Below, piece by piece: positions 29,321 through 42,600 of a DNA stretch of 64,000 bases. Numbering within the stretch: position 1 is the first letter of the stretch; the number at the start of each line of letters is the position of its first letter. The notes under the pieces are model-generated. The model was given only the letters and a program-made list of their open reading frames with translations. It did not search any database and had not been told where the DNA came from. The translations under genes were made by a program, and so were the position numbers. Source of the stretch: Ramicandelaber brevisporus (lineage: Eukaryota; Kickxellomycota; Ramicandelaberales; Ramicandelaberaceae); the NCBI GenBank assembly GCA_025201865.1, contig MU602672.1:1-64000 (forward strand), given 5' to 3'.

Positions 29321-30946
29321 TTAGTCGATGCTTTCAGAGTCGCTGACATTGAATGGCGAAGCCAGATCAGTATCGTCGTCGTTTGTTGCAATCTGGGTGT
29401 CCTGCTCGCTGCTTGACGGGTATCTGAAATGACCGCGAGGAGATGATGTGCCAGTGTTGCTTACTGCACTTCCGTTTGGATATCTGCGCCTCAAATTGCT
29501 GTGGCTAGTCTCGGTGTTAAATCCACCAGGAACATGAGCGATCGATGTCGATGCTACAGCTGCGGCGGCGGCGGCTGCAGTAAACGGGCTGTTACCCCAG
29601 ACAGCTGGTCTTGGCAGCGATGTCGATGTGGATGATCGAGTGGAGCCAACGACACTTGGAGACCGTGAGCTTGATGGAGTGCTGCCGGAACCACGAACAC
29701 TCGCAGGAGAGCTTCTGGCTGCGGCAGGAGTGTGTAAGTGATGCTGCTGCTGTTGATGATGAAGATGATGATGGTGTTGATATTGGGAGTGAGATTGATG
29801 GGTAGGCTGAGGAGTGAAGAACGCAGATGGAGTATCATCTTTTGTGTCCATACTAACCTTGCTACGCGTATAATTTGGTGTCATAGGCGTTGCAGATGGT
29901 GATTGAGCCGAACCGGTGGGCTGCTGTCTCTGGCGCTGCTGCTGAGGCTGAAACTGTGGTGATTGCTGTGGCATTGATGGCTGTGGAGATTGTGGACGTT
30001 TCCTCCAAGGTGCTGTTGGCATTGTCATTACATGTGCGTTTGGTGTGACCAGCGCTGATTCAAATGCTCTCGTTATCCGGTCAATGATCAGACTAGCCAG
30101 CTTGGGCAAATCCTGTACTTTGGTTCTACTGCCAAGCGATGATTTGAGACCCATCTGAAGTTCATAGCCTGGTTTGACAGAGATGGCCAATCTAACATTA
30201 TCTGCATCGCCAGGATCAATAAACTGAACAATAAGAGTACCTGTAAACCGAGTAAGTTCCAGGGTGAGCGAGACGGGCAGCGCAGCAGTGACTGGTCGAG
30301 GCAGATTTACCAGGAGGCGAGTGTCCATCGAGATGCTAATTTCATCTTCCAATTCAAACTCAATCTCCAGACTGATACGCGGTCTGTTGTCAGAATATGC
30401 ATCGCCAGCTGCAGAACTGTGCAGGCTTACACCCGCTGGCATTCTGCCAAAGACTGGTCTGATTCTCGCACGTCGAAACAATGGAAACTCTTTGCCCAAT
30501 GACAAGTTTGTGATTTTTATTTCATCCAAAACACCAGGTCGAACTCCAGTCTCATTCAGCTTTGTATTCAACATTCGCATCAATCGACCATGGCGCTCAG
30601 CATCAGCTCTCAATCGGCGAATAATCATTGCCACAAATACATTGAGCCAATCTGCAGATTCAGGCGGATGGTTGCGCTCATCATAATTACACATTGCCAG
30701 CAACAGAGCATCATCGCCGCTGGATGGAGGCAAAGATGACGCGTCTCTAGCAGTCTTCTCACTGCTGGCTTGTTGCTGTTGCTGTTGCTGTTGCTGCTGG
30801 TCATCAGTGTCGGATGCAGATTGGCTTGATTCACGCTTTGAGTCAACCTCTTCAAAGAGCAAGTAACGAATCGCCATAAAGACTAAAAGGGCAACCGACA
30901 GTTGGCCTATCAACAGGCCGCCGAGGAATGCCCAAACCGGTCCCAT
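29321..30946 (-). CDS. MMM1: ERMES complex subunit Mmm1
   Basis: ER-anchored subunit of the ER-mitochondria encounter structure; its SMP domain moves phospholipids and pairs with Mdm12. 541 residues from ATG at 30946. One membrane helix is at residues about 5-30 (WAFLGGLLIGQLSVALLVFM), then a polyQ linker, and the SMP domain about residues 95-305 with SADWLNVFVAMIIRRLRADA, DEIKITNLSLGKEFPLF, DTRLLVNLPRP and LELTRFTGTLIVQFID. The order and wording of these motifs are diagnostic. The C-terminal 230 residues are Ser/Pro/His/Gln-rich and disordered, a longer tail than in yeast. Divergent from CFT2 with 276 bp between start codons. Confidence 0.95.
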   Translation of the reverse strand: MGPVWAFLGGLLIGQLSVALLVFMAIRYLLFEEVDSKRESSQSASDTDDQQQQQQQQQQASSEKTARDASSLPPSSGDDALLLAMCNYDERNHPPESADWLNVFVAMIIRRLRADAERHGRLMRMLNTKLNETGVRPGVLDEIKITNLSLGKEFPLFRRARIRPVFGRMPAGVSLHSSAAGDAYSDNRPRISLEIEFELEDEISISMDTRLLVNLPRPVTAALPVSLTLELTRFTGTLIVQFIDPGDADNVRLAISVKPGYELQMGLKSSLGSRTKVQDLPKLASLIIDRITRAFESALVTPNAHVMTMPTAPWRKRPQSPQPSMPQQSPQFQPQQQRQRQQPTGSAQSPSATPMTPNYTRSKVSMDTKDDTPSAFFTPQPTHQSHSQYQHHHHLHHQQQQHHLHTPAAARSSPASVRGSGSTPSSSRSPSVVGSTRSSTSTSLPRPAVWGNSPFTAAAAAAAVASTSIAHVPGGFNTETSHSNLRRRYPNGSAVSNTGTSSPRGHFRYPSSSEQDTQIATNDDDTDLASPFNVSDSESID

Positions 30947-31222
30947 TTGAAGCAAAGACAGCTACAGGTACAGCAGCCGAGCCGGAGGAGATGCAGCTGG
31001 TCAAAGAATGTCGTCTCTGTCTGTGTGTGCGCTGAAGAACGCGTTGAAAAAAAGAAAAGAAAAAGTTGCGAGTGTTATTTTTTTTGCAGGCAGATTTGCA
31101 ACCTTCGCAATCCGCGTCAAGACCATAGAAAGAAACACAAAGCAACAGCATCAGCAAGAAACAACATCAGCACGCAGAAACAGTACCAGCAGCAGTAGCA
31201 GCAGCAAACTGGTGACAAGAAG
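30947..31222. promoter_or_regulatory. Divergent promoter region: MMM1 / CFT2
   Basis: Short intergenic region shared by two divergent genes. On the plus strand a T run ends in TTTTGCAG at 31082-31089, which looks like a 3' splice site in the CFT2 leader. GTACAG near 30967 is a possible donor. A CAG-rich stretch precedes the CFT2 start codon. Confidence 0.4.
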
Positions 31223-32539
31223 ATGAACAGTGGAGCGAGCGGATCGCTACAGTTTACCGCGATATCTGGTGCAGGCGGTGTGAATGGAGATGGACCACTG
31301 TGCTATGTGTTGCAGATTGGACCAACTCGACTCTTGCTTGATTGCGGAGGAACACTGCGTGATACTGAGGAGTCATTTGCTGTGCTGCGTAGTGTGATAT
31401 CAACAAACGCTACTGCCACCACAGCTGCCACATCCGAAGCACAGTCTTCAGCGACAGCGTCATCCACAAATGGCGGCAACTCAGTGGCTTCCAGTAGGAT
31501 TGATGCAGTATTGCTAACACATCCAGATCCAGCCCATATAGCTGGCTATCCATATGCATTTAGTAAATTGGGATTGAACAATTGCCCAGTTTATGCAACG
31601 TTACCAGTTAGAAAATTAGGCAGATTGGCATTGAGAGAATTGGTGTTGGCGCGTAAATCATCTGAAAAGTTTGAATTGTATAGTTTATCAGATGTGGATG
31701 CGGCATTTGATCACATTACTACTTTGCAATATTCTCAGCCAGAGAGCTTAAGCGCTCGAATTCAAAACATTGGTATTGGAATGAATATTGTGATTACGCC
31801 ATATAATGCAGCGCATACAGTTGGAGGGTCAATATGGAAGATTAGAGTTGGAATGGAAAGTATAGTTTATGCAGCTGGCTTTAATCATCTGAAAGAGAAA
31901 CTATTGAATGCATCGAGTTTAATGGGAAGAAGTGGCCAGGTCTCGGAAACATTTGCTAGACCCACTCTACTGATAACAAGTGCATCTACTGTACTAATTA
32001 ATGAGTCTAAAAAGAAAATTAGAGAAAGCAAATTGATAAATTCTATTCAGTCAACTTTAAATCAAGGTGGGAATGTGATGATACCAGTTGATGCATCTGC
32101 CAGAGTATTGGAGCTATTGTTGGCATTTGATTCATATTTCAAACAGAATAATCCAGTGAAGATCAGCGGACCTCATAAATTAATATTTTTATCGAGAACA
32201 GGAATAACATTATTAAAAGAGATCAGAACAATGCTAGAGTGGTTAAGTGAAGATTTAACGAAAATGTTTGTTGATAACAAGTCTAATCCATTTGATTTAA
32301 GAAATGTTAAGTTAATCTCAAGTTTAAACGAATTGGTTGATTCAAAGACTGGACGCGATGTCATTCCTGGAAGCAAATTAGTATTGGTGTTCGATATGGA
32401 TATGGACTGTGGCTATTCCAGATTATTGTTTGAGTCTTGGTGTAATAACCCTCGCAATCTGCTATTGTTGGTATCACGCGGCGCACCTGGTTCACTGGCA
32501 AGAAAGTTGTACGATACATGGACTGATCTGAGCACACGC

Positions 32540-32574
<35 letters not shown>

Positions 32575-34258
32575 GCAGTATCTATCTAGCAGTGGAGTCG
32601 ATCTACGCACGAATCTGACAATTGAGAGAAATGAACGAGTACTATTGGAGGGAGAAGAGTTGGAGCAATATCGACTATCAGAGCAAAAGAAGAGGGAAGC
32701 GGCAGAAATGGAGCAAGCACTGATAGATGATGAAATAAGAAAACAGCGGAGAAAAAGACGAAAGCTATTAAAGAAGAGAAAGCAGCAGGGAATACTACTA
32801 AACGCCAATGAATTGGATGATGCCGAGGCTGATGCTGAATCTGAATCGGACTCTGACGATGATAGCGACGTTGAGCTCAATAACCAGCTCCATGCATCAA
32901 CGGCCGCAGTGTCTACAACCGCAGCTACTGCTGACATCCATGCACCTGACCTTGAACGTGAATCTGCAATGTTATTCAGCAATCAATTTGATTTGGTTGT
33001 TGATGACTCTCCTCATTTTGATGACGACGATGATGATGCAGATGCAGATGTCGATACTGATGAATACGCAACAAGCAGTTTGGCTCTTGTTACTCATTCA
33101 GCTAAATATAGCGGACACAGCCGCACTTTGATGATGTATCCATATCCAGAGATTAGACGTGACTTTGATGTGTATGGAGAAGTGATTCAGCCCAGTTTGT
33201 ATGAGGTCGATATGGATTATACCCGAGTCAATCACTGGACTCGCCAACATCGAGTATTGCGTGCAGCAACAAAAGGTGGCTATGGCTCCGGAGTGGTGAT
33301 TTACACTGGTGAGCGAGTCCAGCATCGTAGCACTAATTCCTCGAAAAGCCGCTCCGATTTGCTCACTTCCAAATCTGCACCAAAGGGCACCAAACGTCGA
33401 AACAGAGCCAATAATGATGTAATGGATAACGATGGCGAGGATGAAGATGAAGCGCTGATGGCAGAGTTGGATGGACCCGCTAAATATGTTACGTCTCAAA
33501 TCACGCTGGTGACAAACTGCCGGCTTGATTATGTTGACTATTCTGGTCTCACAAGTGGCAAATCGCTTATTAACATTATCGGGCAATGTGCAGCTCGTAA
33601 TCTTGTTCTGGTCAATGGCGATGATGCCTCTCTGGCTCACATGTGGCGTAGCTTGGCTGCCTACGGTAGTGCAAACAAGGCTCTAACCCAAGCTAAGCAG
33701 ATTTACAGACCTCTGGTTGGTCAGACTCTTGATGTATCCTCAGGCACTCGTGTTTTCGATTTGGTACTGTCAGAGCAATTGTACAAGAATGCCATCTTGG
33801 CAGCAGCAGCAGCCGCAGCGGCGGTGGCTTCAGCTGGAGTGACAACGACTGCTACAGATTTGGAGTTTGCACGCGTAGTTGGACGCATCACTGCTGCTTC
33901 GGATGCAGCCATGGCTGGAGGTACACTTGTTCTTGAAGAAATTACAGAGCCGCTTGAAGATGTTGTGGTTCCTGACGCATTCATTGGTGAACCAAAGCTT
34001 TATGAGCTGAAGGCTGCATTGGAGCGCATCAAGGTGTTTGCAGATGACTCAGCCATGCAAGTTGATGGTGGTGAATCCAACGGAGAGCCAAAGCAGAAAT
34101 ACAAGTGCGCGTTTGTAGACGGTATCTTGGTTGTTAATGATGCAGTTACAATCGACAAGACAGAGGATGGTCAGCTGGCGATTGAAGGATTCTTCTCGCC
34201 AGATTACTATGATATTCGTAATGTCATTTACTCACAACTTAAGATGCTGACAGTTTAA
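31223..34258 (+). CDS. CFT2: Cleavage and polyadenylation factor subunit, CPSF100/Cft2
   Basis: Non-catalytic metallo-beta-lactamase/beta-CASP partner of the CPSF73 endonuclease in pre-mRNA 3'-end processing. 1011 residues from ATG at 31223. The lactamase-like domain begins YVLQIGPTRLLLDCGG. The position of the metal-binding HxHxDH motif reads THPDPAH near residue 98, so zinc ligands are lost, as expected for this subunit. VYATLPVRKLG and PYNAAHTVGGSIWKIR follow. The beta-CASP part has GNVMIPVDASARVLELL. A polyQ tract near residue 440, charged KKR-rich helices and acidic blocks form the large insertion typical of the family, and the C-terminal part (KYVTSQITLVTNCRLDYVDY, EGFFSPDYYDIRNVIY) closes the fold. 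No intron. Confidence 0.95.
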
Positions 34259-34407
34259 ATATATATATCTTTTTAATGTAGCCCATTCAGAGGTATAGTA
34301 TTCTCAACAGGGTAGAAGGAAAATGATAACTATACGTTTTATTACGAGCGATTATCTTTTAAGCTCCTCCGAATGTGGTTTCTCGTGCATCCCACTGCGA
34401 TGATTGG

Positions 34408-34408
<1 letters not shown>

Positions 34409-34443
<35 letters not shown>
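34409..34443 (+). repeat. TG/GT dinucleotide microsatellite
   Basis: A run of TG repeats with one TTT interruption in the leader of the 34526 gene. An ATG at 34373 would read through it as an alternating Val/Cys stretch, which argues that translation starts downstream at 34526. Confidence 0.85.
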
Positions 34444-34525
34444 ATGCGCAGTCCTCTCGTTCCTGCACGCGAAATCTGCAAACACACAAACCCTGTTGTT
34501 GATTGAAAGAAAGAAAGAAAGAGAG

Positions 34526-37500
34526 ATGACTTGCTGCGATCTGCGTGCTGCTGCTCAAGAACTGTGTACTGGACTAGCTGGCAACTGTGCTTCTCAACTG
34601 GAGGCTCTCTCCGAGCTGCAGTCCTGGCTCAAGTTATCCTTGCCTGCGTCTTCATCTGCTGGCTCTGGCTTTCTCCTGACTCGCAATGACTATCGCGGCG
34701 AAGAGTTTGACGAGGCAGCATCCAAAGCTGAAGCACTGCGCGATATATCGGTGTTTATAGATGCTATTCCGAAGCTGATGACATCGAGTAACGCTGAGGT
34801 GGTGGCTGCGGCTGTTCGTACTTTTGCACTGTTCTTGCACTGTAAAGCACATTGGCATTCGAGCTATTGTCATGTGTGGCTTCTGGATGCTGTGCCAGCA
34901 CTGAATAGAATTGTGATGGCTGGCTATGAACATCCAGCCTTTGCCGACGCTGTGGATATTCTTGCCGAGCTGGCTGGAGGAGAGTTGTTTGCAGTCAGAC
35001 TGATCCGTGATTCTGGGATTATTGACTATGTCATTGACCTGTTGAGTAACCAAACCAGAGCCACTACAACAGTGCACATTCGAGGTCATCTGTTACAGCT
35101 AGTATCAGTAATGGCGTTGAAATCCTACTGGATTGAGCGGTTTTCAAGTCACTGTGTGCAGCTGGAGCAGATTTGTGTCTCAACAGTGATGGACAAGGAC
35201 GCCGAGCAGCTTGCCACAGCTGCCGCCGTTTATATACTCTCAACACTGCATGGCTCGGGATATGGACATGCTTTATACCAGTCCAGTGTGCTGAACCGAA
35301 TCATTGATCTCGAGAAACACCAGCAGCTGCCGTATGCTGTTAATCTGCTGGCTTGCATTGTCAAATCTGGACCAAACTCACTGCGCAGTCCAGTTGTCGC
35401 ATCTGGCTTTACCGACCGGCTGATTGCTGCTGCACTGGATGGCTCAAACAAGACAGACTGTTCCCAACAGGTGATTGCACTCACTCAACTCCAGGAATTG
35501 ATCAAGCAGCGAGACAGTGTTCGTGCTCAATTGGTGCAGTGCGATGCGGCCACTCGGCTGACTGGCATCGCTTCATCGCATTCGACACCGATGCCGCTCC
35601 GTGCTCAATGTCTCCTCACACTCGCAGTGTTGACTGAGCACACTGGTATATCACTAGATGATGCTGATGCCGAGCTGTTACACTCAGCTGTGTTTGACAT
35701 GGTTGCATCAATATCGCCTTCGATATCTGCTTTGCCGCGACTGCTAGTCTCCTCCAACCGCCTCATGGAAGCAGCCGACATTCTCCATAACAGCATTCCG
35801 CGTTTCCGAGCTCTGTTCACTGCAGAGGCATTCTGTAACATGTGGCTGGAGCACGCGCGGTCCACTTTGTCACTACTGCCATCACCATCAACTGGCTGCT
35901 GTGCACGTCTTACCAGCCTCCTTCGACTCCTCTTTACTCATGTGGACTTGGTCAGACATCGGGTGATCTCGAGTTTGCAGCCGTATATCACCTCTGGTGT
36001 TGTGGCGGTTGTCATCGATCTGCTTGACCACAGCTGCGAATCTGTCGCATTCTGGGCAATTTCGGCATGGAATATATTCCAGGACAGTAATCACACTGTT
36101 GCTGATGGCGGTGTGCCCGGTGTATCAGTCGACCGTCTCGTTTCATTCCTCTCTCAGCCTTCATCATCTGCGCAGATATGCATGGCACGCCATGTCATCA
36201 AGTCAATGCAACAGTTTGTGGAACAATTATCAGCAGCTCAGTGTCGTCAGCTTCTTGCAGCTGTCGTTCATTTTGTTCAGCAACATAGTTTCCCAACAGC
36301 AATGTCACTGTCCTTGTCACATGCCGTTGAGTTGACGCACGCTCTTGTGAGCACACTTGATGAGCATGATCCAGCTGTGGCAGAAGTATTTGACAAACTG
36401 ATTGAAGCATCCACTTCATCTTCTGACACGTCAATGGCTCAACACTCCATCTCATTTGTGCATCAGTACATTGTGTATGGCTACTGCTTCTCTTCAGCCA
36501 TATCGCCATTACCACCTCCACCGCCTCCCCCGAGAGCTCATTATCTGATACCTCGCCGCCTCATTCATGCTGCTATTGAGCTGTTGAAGATCACCTCCAA
36601 TGTACGAATCAGAACGAGATCGCTCTATCAGCTATGGTCGCTCGTTCTATCAGATGATGGCGCAGATGTGAGCATGTTGATACTGGACTCTGGATTGATT
36701 GGTATGATTCCGAGTCTGCTGGCTGAGAGTGATTATGTCTGGCTTCGTTCAGCTGTGCTTGGTTTAATTGCGCAGTTGATGTACAAGTACAATCAGCACA
36801 AGTGTCTTGTGCTATCCTCTTCAGATTATTCCACTCTTATTCAGTTGATTGAATCTGTGATCAACGACCCATCCTTACTGTGCAAGTACACATCTGAATG
36901 TGGTCGCATACTCAAGGCACTCATTGTTGGAGACAGCCTTGGGACCAATGCTGGCGCACTATCCTCTCTTGCATTGCGTGTCATCAACCAAATCACAACG
37001 GCGTCCAGTGAGTCTCAGCTTGTCGCATGCTTAATATTCGCCCATTGTCTAGTGTCTCGATTTATCACAAAAGACATCCTTGCAGCATTGTTTAATGCGT
37101 TTCCAGAAGTTACTCGCATAGCATCCAACAGCGAGAGCCTGAATGCCAGACGGCATTCCCGTCAGCTGATGCACAAAATATTGCACTTGACTCCATTTGA
37201 CACACTTGCGCCAGTTCTGTCAAACCACATTGACTCGCTACTGTCTGCATTCAACAGTCGCCATTCTGAGCCTCCATTTATTGCGAGTGAGCTGGTTAAT
37301 GTGCTATCTGAAATATGCCAAACTGTGATTAAATGTCCCATTGTAAGCCTCAAGTCAAATGTGGAGCGAGTTCTATCTTGTCTTGCTTCTGGTCTCATGG
37401 ATGAGCGTTTCTTGCAGTATGATATGTTATTCAATAATATTTGGTTTTCTGCACGCCATATTCCTGCAGATGCACTATCTCGCTATGAGTTGAACAGCTG

Positions 37501-39488
37501 GTCAGCGAGTCAATTGTGTGACTCGTTGATTAATGGCCGCAGTATATCATCAAATCTGTCATCCTACTTTGACCATCTTAGGCTGGGCGTTCATGGATCA
37601 CTTGCTGCCAGTGGTCTGTCTGCAGCTGTTGTCAACCTGATACGTAGTTCTAATGACACAGTGACTCGCATGGTTTGCAGATTTGAAAAATGCTTGCAAT
37701 CTGCTTAACATCGAAAGAGGATTTGCACTCGACTTGATTCGTGATGGATTGGTGAGAGCTATATCTGAGCGAGTGAGTAATGACAATAACAACAACAACA
37801 GCAGCAGCAGCAGCAGCAGCTATGGGCTCTCTAATGAATCTCGCCTCTCATTGCTCGACTTGCTTATGGCATTGCACCAATCTGTGGATATATCCCTGGC
37901 ACCATCGCATCCTCCTCACCCATTTACTCGCCGTCCATTACATCTCCCACCACCACCACCGCCGCCAGAATTTGGTCATCATCAGCGGCAGCGGCGGCAA
38001 CAGCGCCATGATCAGCTAGTCCAGCAGCATGTCGCCAATATGAATACTCTCAAACTGCAGATCCAGCCGATCGTTGTTCAGCTGCTCACCGGCTTACCAT
38101 TGTCAACTCTGGTTTACAGCCAAACCATCTCCCTCTCTCGCTTGGAATCACAAGGTCTCCTCGATGAGACTCTGCAGAAGTCGCTCATCATCGAGATGGC
38201 TGCTGGTCTCGACAGTTCGTCGGTTTCCGAGCAGCTCGCAGTGCTCAAAGCACTTATGTTCCATCTTGGTAGTAATGGTAAACGTAGCTCCGACCATGCT
38301 GCTCACCTGGCATCCTCAGTACACTTTGTCCGAATACTTGATCTGGTTGATGTTGGCAATCCGCCAGTGGTGAGGGCGGCTGCGATGTCTGTCTTAGATT
38401 GTGTATCTATCGGTCAAGATGATCTGGCTCTGCAAGTCTTGTCTCGCTATCCAGTCTCGTATTTTACACGGCTTACACTGGATCAATCTGTTCCACGTAT
38501 TCTGAGTTATTTAGCCATCGAGACGCTGTCCAGTTTGTGCAAAACAGTCAGCAAGTCCACCACACATCGCAAAGACATGGTTGCCATTTTAGAGTGCTTC
38601 AGTCAGCTCCTACAGCGCCACAGCACAGCAAAGAAACTCTTCCGTGCCTCATTCAATAACATTCTCGATACGATTCAGTTCCTGACAACTAACAATGTCT
38701 ACGTCGTTCGCATGATGGACTTGGACATTATCCCACTTCTGTTCAAGATGGCATTTTCAGGCAGCCACAACCAGAGATATCCTTCCAATCTTCGTCGCTT
38801 CTTTGAGGGTATATTGGGTGGACGCCGTGATCACAACCAGTCCCTGTATGTCCTGGCCGCAGTTTCTGCCCAACCACAGCTGGCTTCACCAACGAGCTCA
38901 ATCAACAGTCATGATTTGATAGAGATCTTCACACAGCTGGTGCCGTGGCTAGATGATGCAGACAGTTTCTGGCACTTGTTGGTGGATAGTAGCATTCTCG
39001 AACTCTTTCACTCGATCATTCACAGTCCGTTTTCTTTAGCACTATGGCAGAACACTGCCAAGCTATTCTTCCGGATGGTGATGCACTGTGGATGGCAATT
39101 TCGCAGTGATCAGCAACTGAGTCATCTCCTACAACTGTCACATAATGGTCAGCCTCTTCTGATGTCGATGGCTGTGCAGTCTCTGCGACACATATCACAC
39201 GTATTTCCAGTTGATATCTTCCGCGAGTACGATTGTTTGGAGATTCTGTTTTCAGCCAGCCATCCCACAAACAATGTCGCCAGAACATTTGTGGAATGCG
39301 GTGGCATAGCTGCCTATCGAAAAGTTCTCCGGTCGTCGTGCATTGCCGATGTGCAAAAGGTGAGCATGTTGTGGCTGCTGAATCGATACGAAGTTTATAA
39401 ACACGATCCAGCTGATCTGGCACTTGGCAGTCTTGCTGACGAGCACATCGAGATTCCAGATGAGATGCCTGCCCTGTACGACTATTAA
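34526..39488 (+). CDS. Giant helical-repeat (ARM/HEAT-like) protein, two exons, unknown function
   Basis: Start ATG at 34526 after a purine run; the earlier ATG at 34373 would translate a microsatellite. The first frame stops at 37708, but a frame one base over opens before that and runs to 39488. Joining 34526-37643 to 37681-39488 across a 37-base GT-AG interval gives 1641 codons and reads smoothly (AAVVNLIHLKNACNLLNIERG). The product is a near-continuous array of amphipathic helices with the Leu/Ile/Ala spacing of ARM or HEAT repeats, interrupted by a polyP loop near residue 665 and a Ser/Pro/His loop near residue 1100. I see no catalytic motif. It converges tail to tail with another giant of similar architecture at 39636-45101. 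I do not recognise the family. Confidence 0.7.
37644..37680 (+). other. Probable 37-nt intron
   Basis: The donor is GTAGTT at 37644 and the acceptor TTTGCAG ends at 37680. A GTGAC branch-like motif is at 37661-37665, about 16 bases before the acceptor. The length is 1 mod 3, exactly what is needed to connect the two overlapping frames. GTGGTC at 37611 or GTCTGT at 37614 with the same acceptor would also restore frame, so the donor is not certain. Confidence 0.55.
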
Positions 39489-39635
39489 TTGTATCTCCCT
39501 TCCCTGTATTCTTTCGTTCTAAGTTACTTTCTCTGTGATACCTGTGCTGAGGTACACCTAAACTGTTCACGGCATTAAACGTTCAATTATTGCAACGATG
39601 ATAGGCTACGATAACAGTTAAATAAAAGCAAAGAA

Positions 39636-42600
39636 TTAGTAAGGGTTATCGTCTGGATTAACTGGTACTAAATCCATCAGACTCATGTCAGAACGACATC
39701 CACCAAAATATTCATTTTGAACATATTGAAGTTGTTTCTGTTGCCCCTCATTACTCGGACCATATGTGATGCACTCCTCCAGTGCCGTCTGAATTCTTCT
39801 ATTTCCAGCAGCATCAACCTTGCTCACCTCCTTCATCAAGCTGTGATAGCGGCCACGAGCCTCATCGCCAACAACAGCGGCAGGCCGACCGTTCCAAGCA
39901 CCAAACCGATCCCGACGCGGATGGAGCGCATCTAACAGTGATGAAAAGGATAAATGCATATACGGTGAGAACATGGCATTCGGTGGTCCCATTATCATTC
40001 CGTTAGGTGCCATGTTATACATGAGATTCATGTCAGTAAAGTTGTTGTTGTTGTTGTTACGAAGTAGACGTGCTCGCACTAATTGTTTGATGACCATTTC
40101 TTTGTATATCTTGACAGTTTCCTCAAACTCTTTTGCCAGGATCGCTGTAAACTCAGTCACGTATTCTTTCCAGATATCCTCAAATGACATAAACTGCGGA
40201 TTTAGCATTAACTCACATATAGACTGTATTATCATGCCTCCCGCTCTAGAATCGCATCCTTTTGCTCCATCAAATAATGCACGAATGATGCCAGTATCCA
40301 AAAGCAACTCTTTAAACTCTTCATTTGATGACGTGGCATATGCCAGCCTAACCACAACATCGTCTAGAGATGACTGATATCCGCATTCTATTTCGATATT
40401 CATTCTAACCATTTTGCAAATCAAGTCAGAGTGTTGTCGGATAAATCCAATGCAGAAATCAGAGTGGATCTGTCGCATAAATAGAAGCTGCCGCCGCTGC
40501 CATTGGAGTGCTGGTGGTAGTTCACCATTATCATCACCCTCTTCTTCGTTAAGCTCGCCATCTTGATTTATATTATCAAGCATGAACGGAGGCCCACCGA
40601 AATCATCATTAAATCGAGAGTGTACAAAGAGCGAGATGAAGGCACGTATTATCTCATCTGAACTGTAGTTGTTTTTATAATACTGAAAGTGCTCAAACGA
40701 TGTTACAAATGCCTCATACAATACGTCTCGAAGTGTGACTGGAATTGTAATTGGAGCTGACGCTGCAGATGCCAATCCATCAGCAATAACTGCTACTGAT
40801 TTCGCCTGCGAGAGAAGGTTGGATATCATATCAAAACAAACTGTGTTGCCTGGCATTCGCTTAAGCAATTGAATGCTCACTGACAAGAATGTGCAATAAC
40901 TATTCACCAGAGTCGATGATGCCGCTGAAGATGCTTCTGCTCGGCGACGACGAACAAGAAGACTGCTGGAATTGATTTTATCTTGGAGAATATACACGCT
41001 GATACTATGCGCTTTGAGGATCAATTGATATGATTCAACACCACCAACCAGGTTTTGATTGTGATTGTGATTGTGATTGTTGTTACCAGTATCCAAAAGT
41101 ATGAGTTGTTTGACAATGTCTCCAAGTTCAGCCATGTACTGATTGGTCTGCTGTGGTGGAATTGGTTGTTCTGGTGTTCTGAAACCGTGGCGCTGAATCA
41201 ACCTATAGACTGTAGAGATGGCCAAACAACGCAGAGCAGATGGATACTGATCGCTACTAGCCACAGTGAACAAATGTTGAATCAAAGCTGGCGAGAAGAC
41301 GTTGTTGTTGGGGCTGGTATATGGATTGGGCAGGATTGCATGACGCATCTCGCTGAGAATGCGAAAACCACAGAGTTGTGATGCATGGTCATTCTGATGG
41401 ATTGATTTTGATGCTTTTGGCACTGTGCTCTCCATAGACACACCAAAGCATTGTTCATTGATAAATCGCTTGAGCCACAGCTTGGCAGCGTCGATATGAG
41501 GTGATTCCACTTGTAATGGATGGATGTTACTGATGAGTGCTCCAATGATGCTGACAAACGAAGGAGCAAAGTGCACAGAAGGAAGCTCATCCACAGTCTT
41601 CGTAAGAAGTGGCAGCATCTCAATTAGACGAGCTTGAATCTGCGGACCTTCAATTTGGAAAGGTGCTGTGAGTCGACGAGAGATCATCTCAAGTGCGCGC
41701 GCAGCACATTTCTTGACACAGACTAACATTTCAGGTACATTCAGAGCACATACAATTGTATCCAGTATATCAACATCATGATTGTACGTATTATAACGAA
41801 TGTGTCTGACACTATAATAAAACTGCAGCTTTTCTACAGCTGCGCGACAAATGCTGAAATTTGGATGGACAACAGCACGCTTCAACACATTAATAAGACC
41901 ATGCTGGGCCAACCGCGTTGAATTGAATTGAATTATGCTTGAGTATTGCTCAATTACTCTTGGAAATGTTTCGTCATCAATGCTGGAATCCAGTCGTTTA
42001 ATTACGCATTCATACATGCTACTATTGCTAATCCAATAATGCGTGCGAAGAGGGCGACCGTATTGATTAGATACGAGACCAAACAGCACACAGTTGATGG
42101 CATCCAAGTTATTACCAGCCAAGTGCTTATCCAGCTCATTTTGGACTCGGTGCACAAGTTTGCTGAAGCCAGTCACTGGAACACCACACATTAACATGAA
42201 GAGACAACCTTTTACGGGCACCAACTCTTCGGTTGTTATTCTAGCGTTACAAATAATAGATAATACTGCATCGACCAGTTCTTCATGACGCGGTACATCG
42301 ACTCCAGGGGACAAGTGTCGAAGCATCGATGTGAAAATGTTCAGACACTTTGTTAGTAGCAAGCGAGATGGATGAGAGTCAATATGTTTAGCAATATCAC
42401 AAACAATATCAGCCATCGTGTGCAATATCTGCATTATCTCGTCAGCATCATCAATGTCATTACTAGCACATTTAACCGCAACTGTAGCAGCGCAGAGAAA
42501 GGCGGGCAATGTTGAAACGTTGATACGCCCAACAAACCGCTTATACATTTGCAAGCAGACTTTGCGCAGCTCAAGTCTTGTCGAGTCTGATACTCTACCA

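Noticed and set aside
34373-34525. N-terminal extension of the 34526 gene from an upstream ATG
   Set aside because: It would translate a TG microsatellite into Val/Cys repeats; the downstream ATG fits better.
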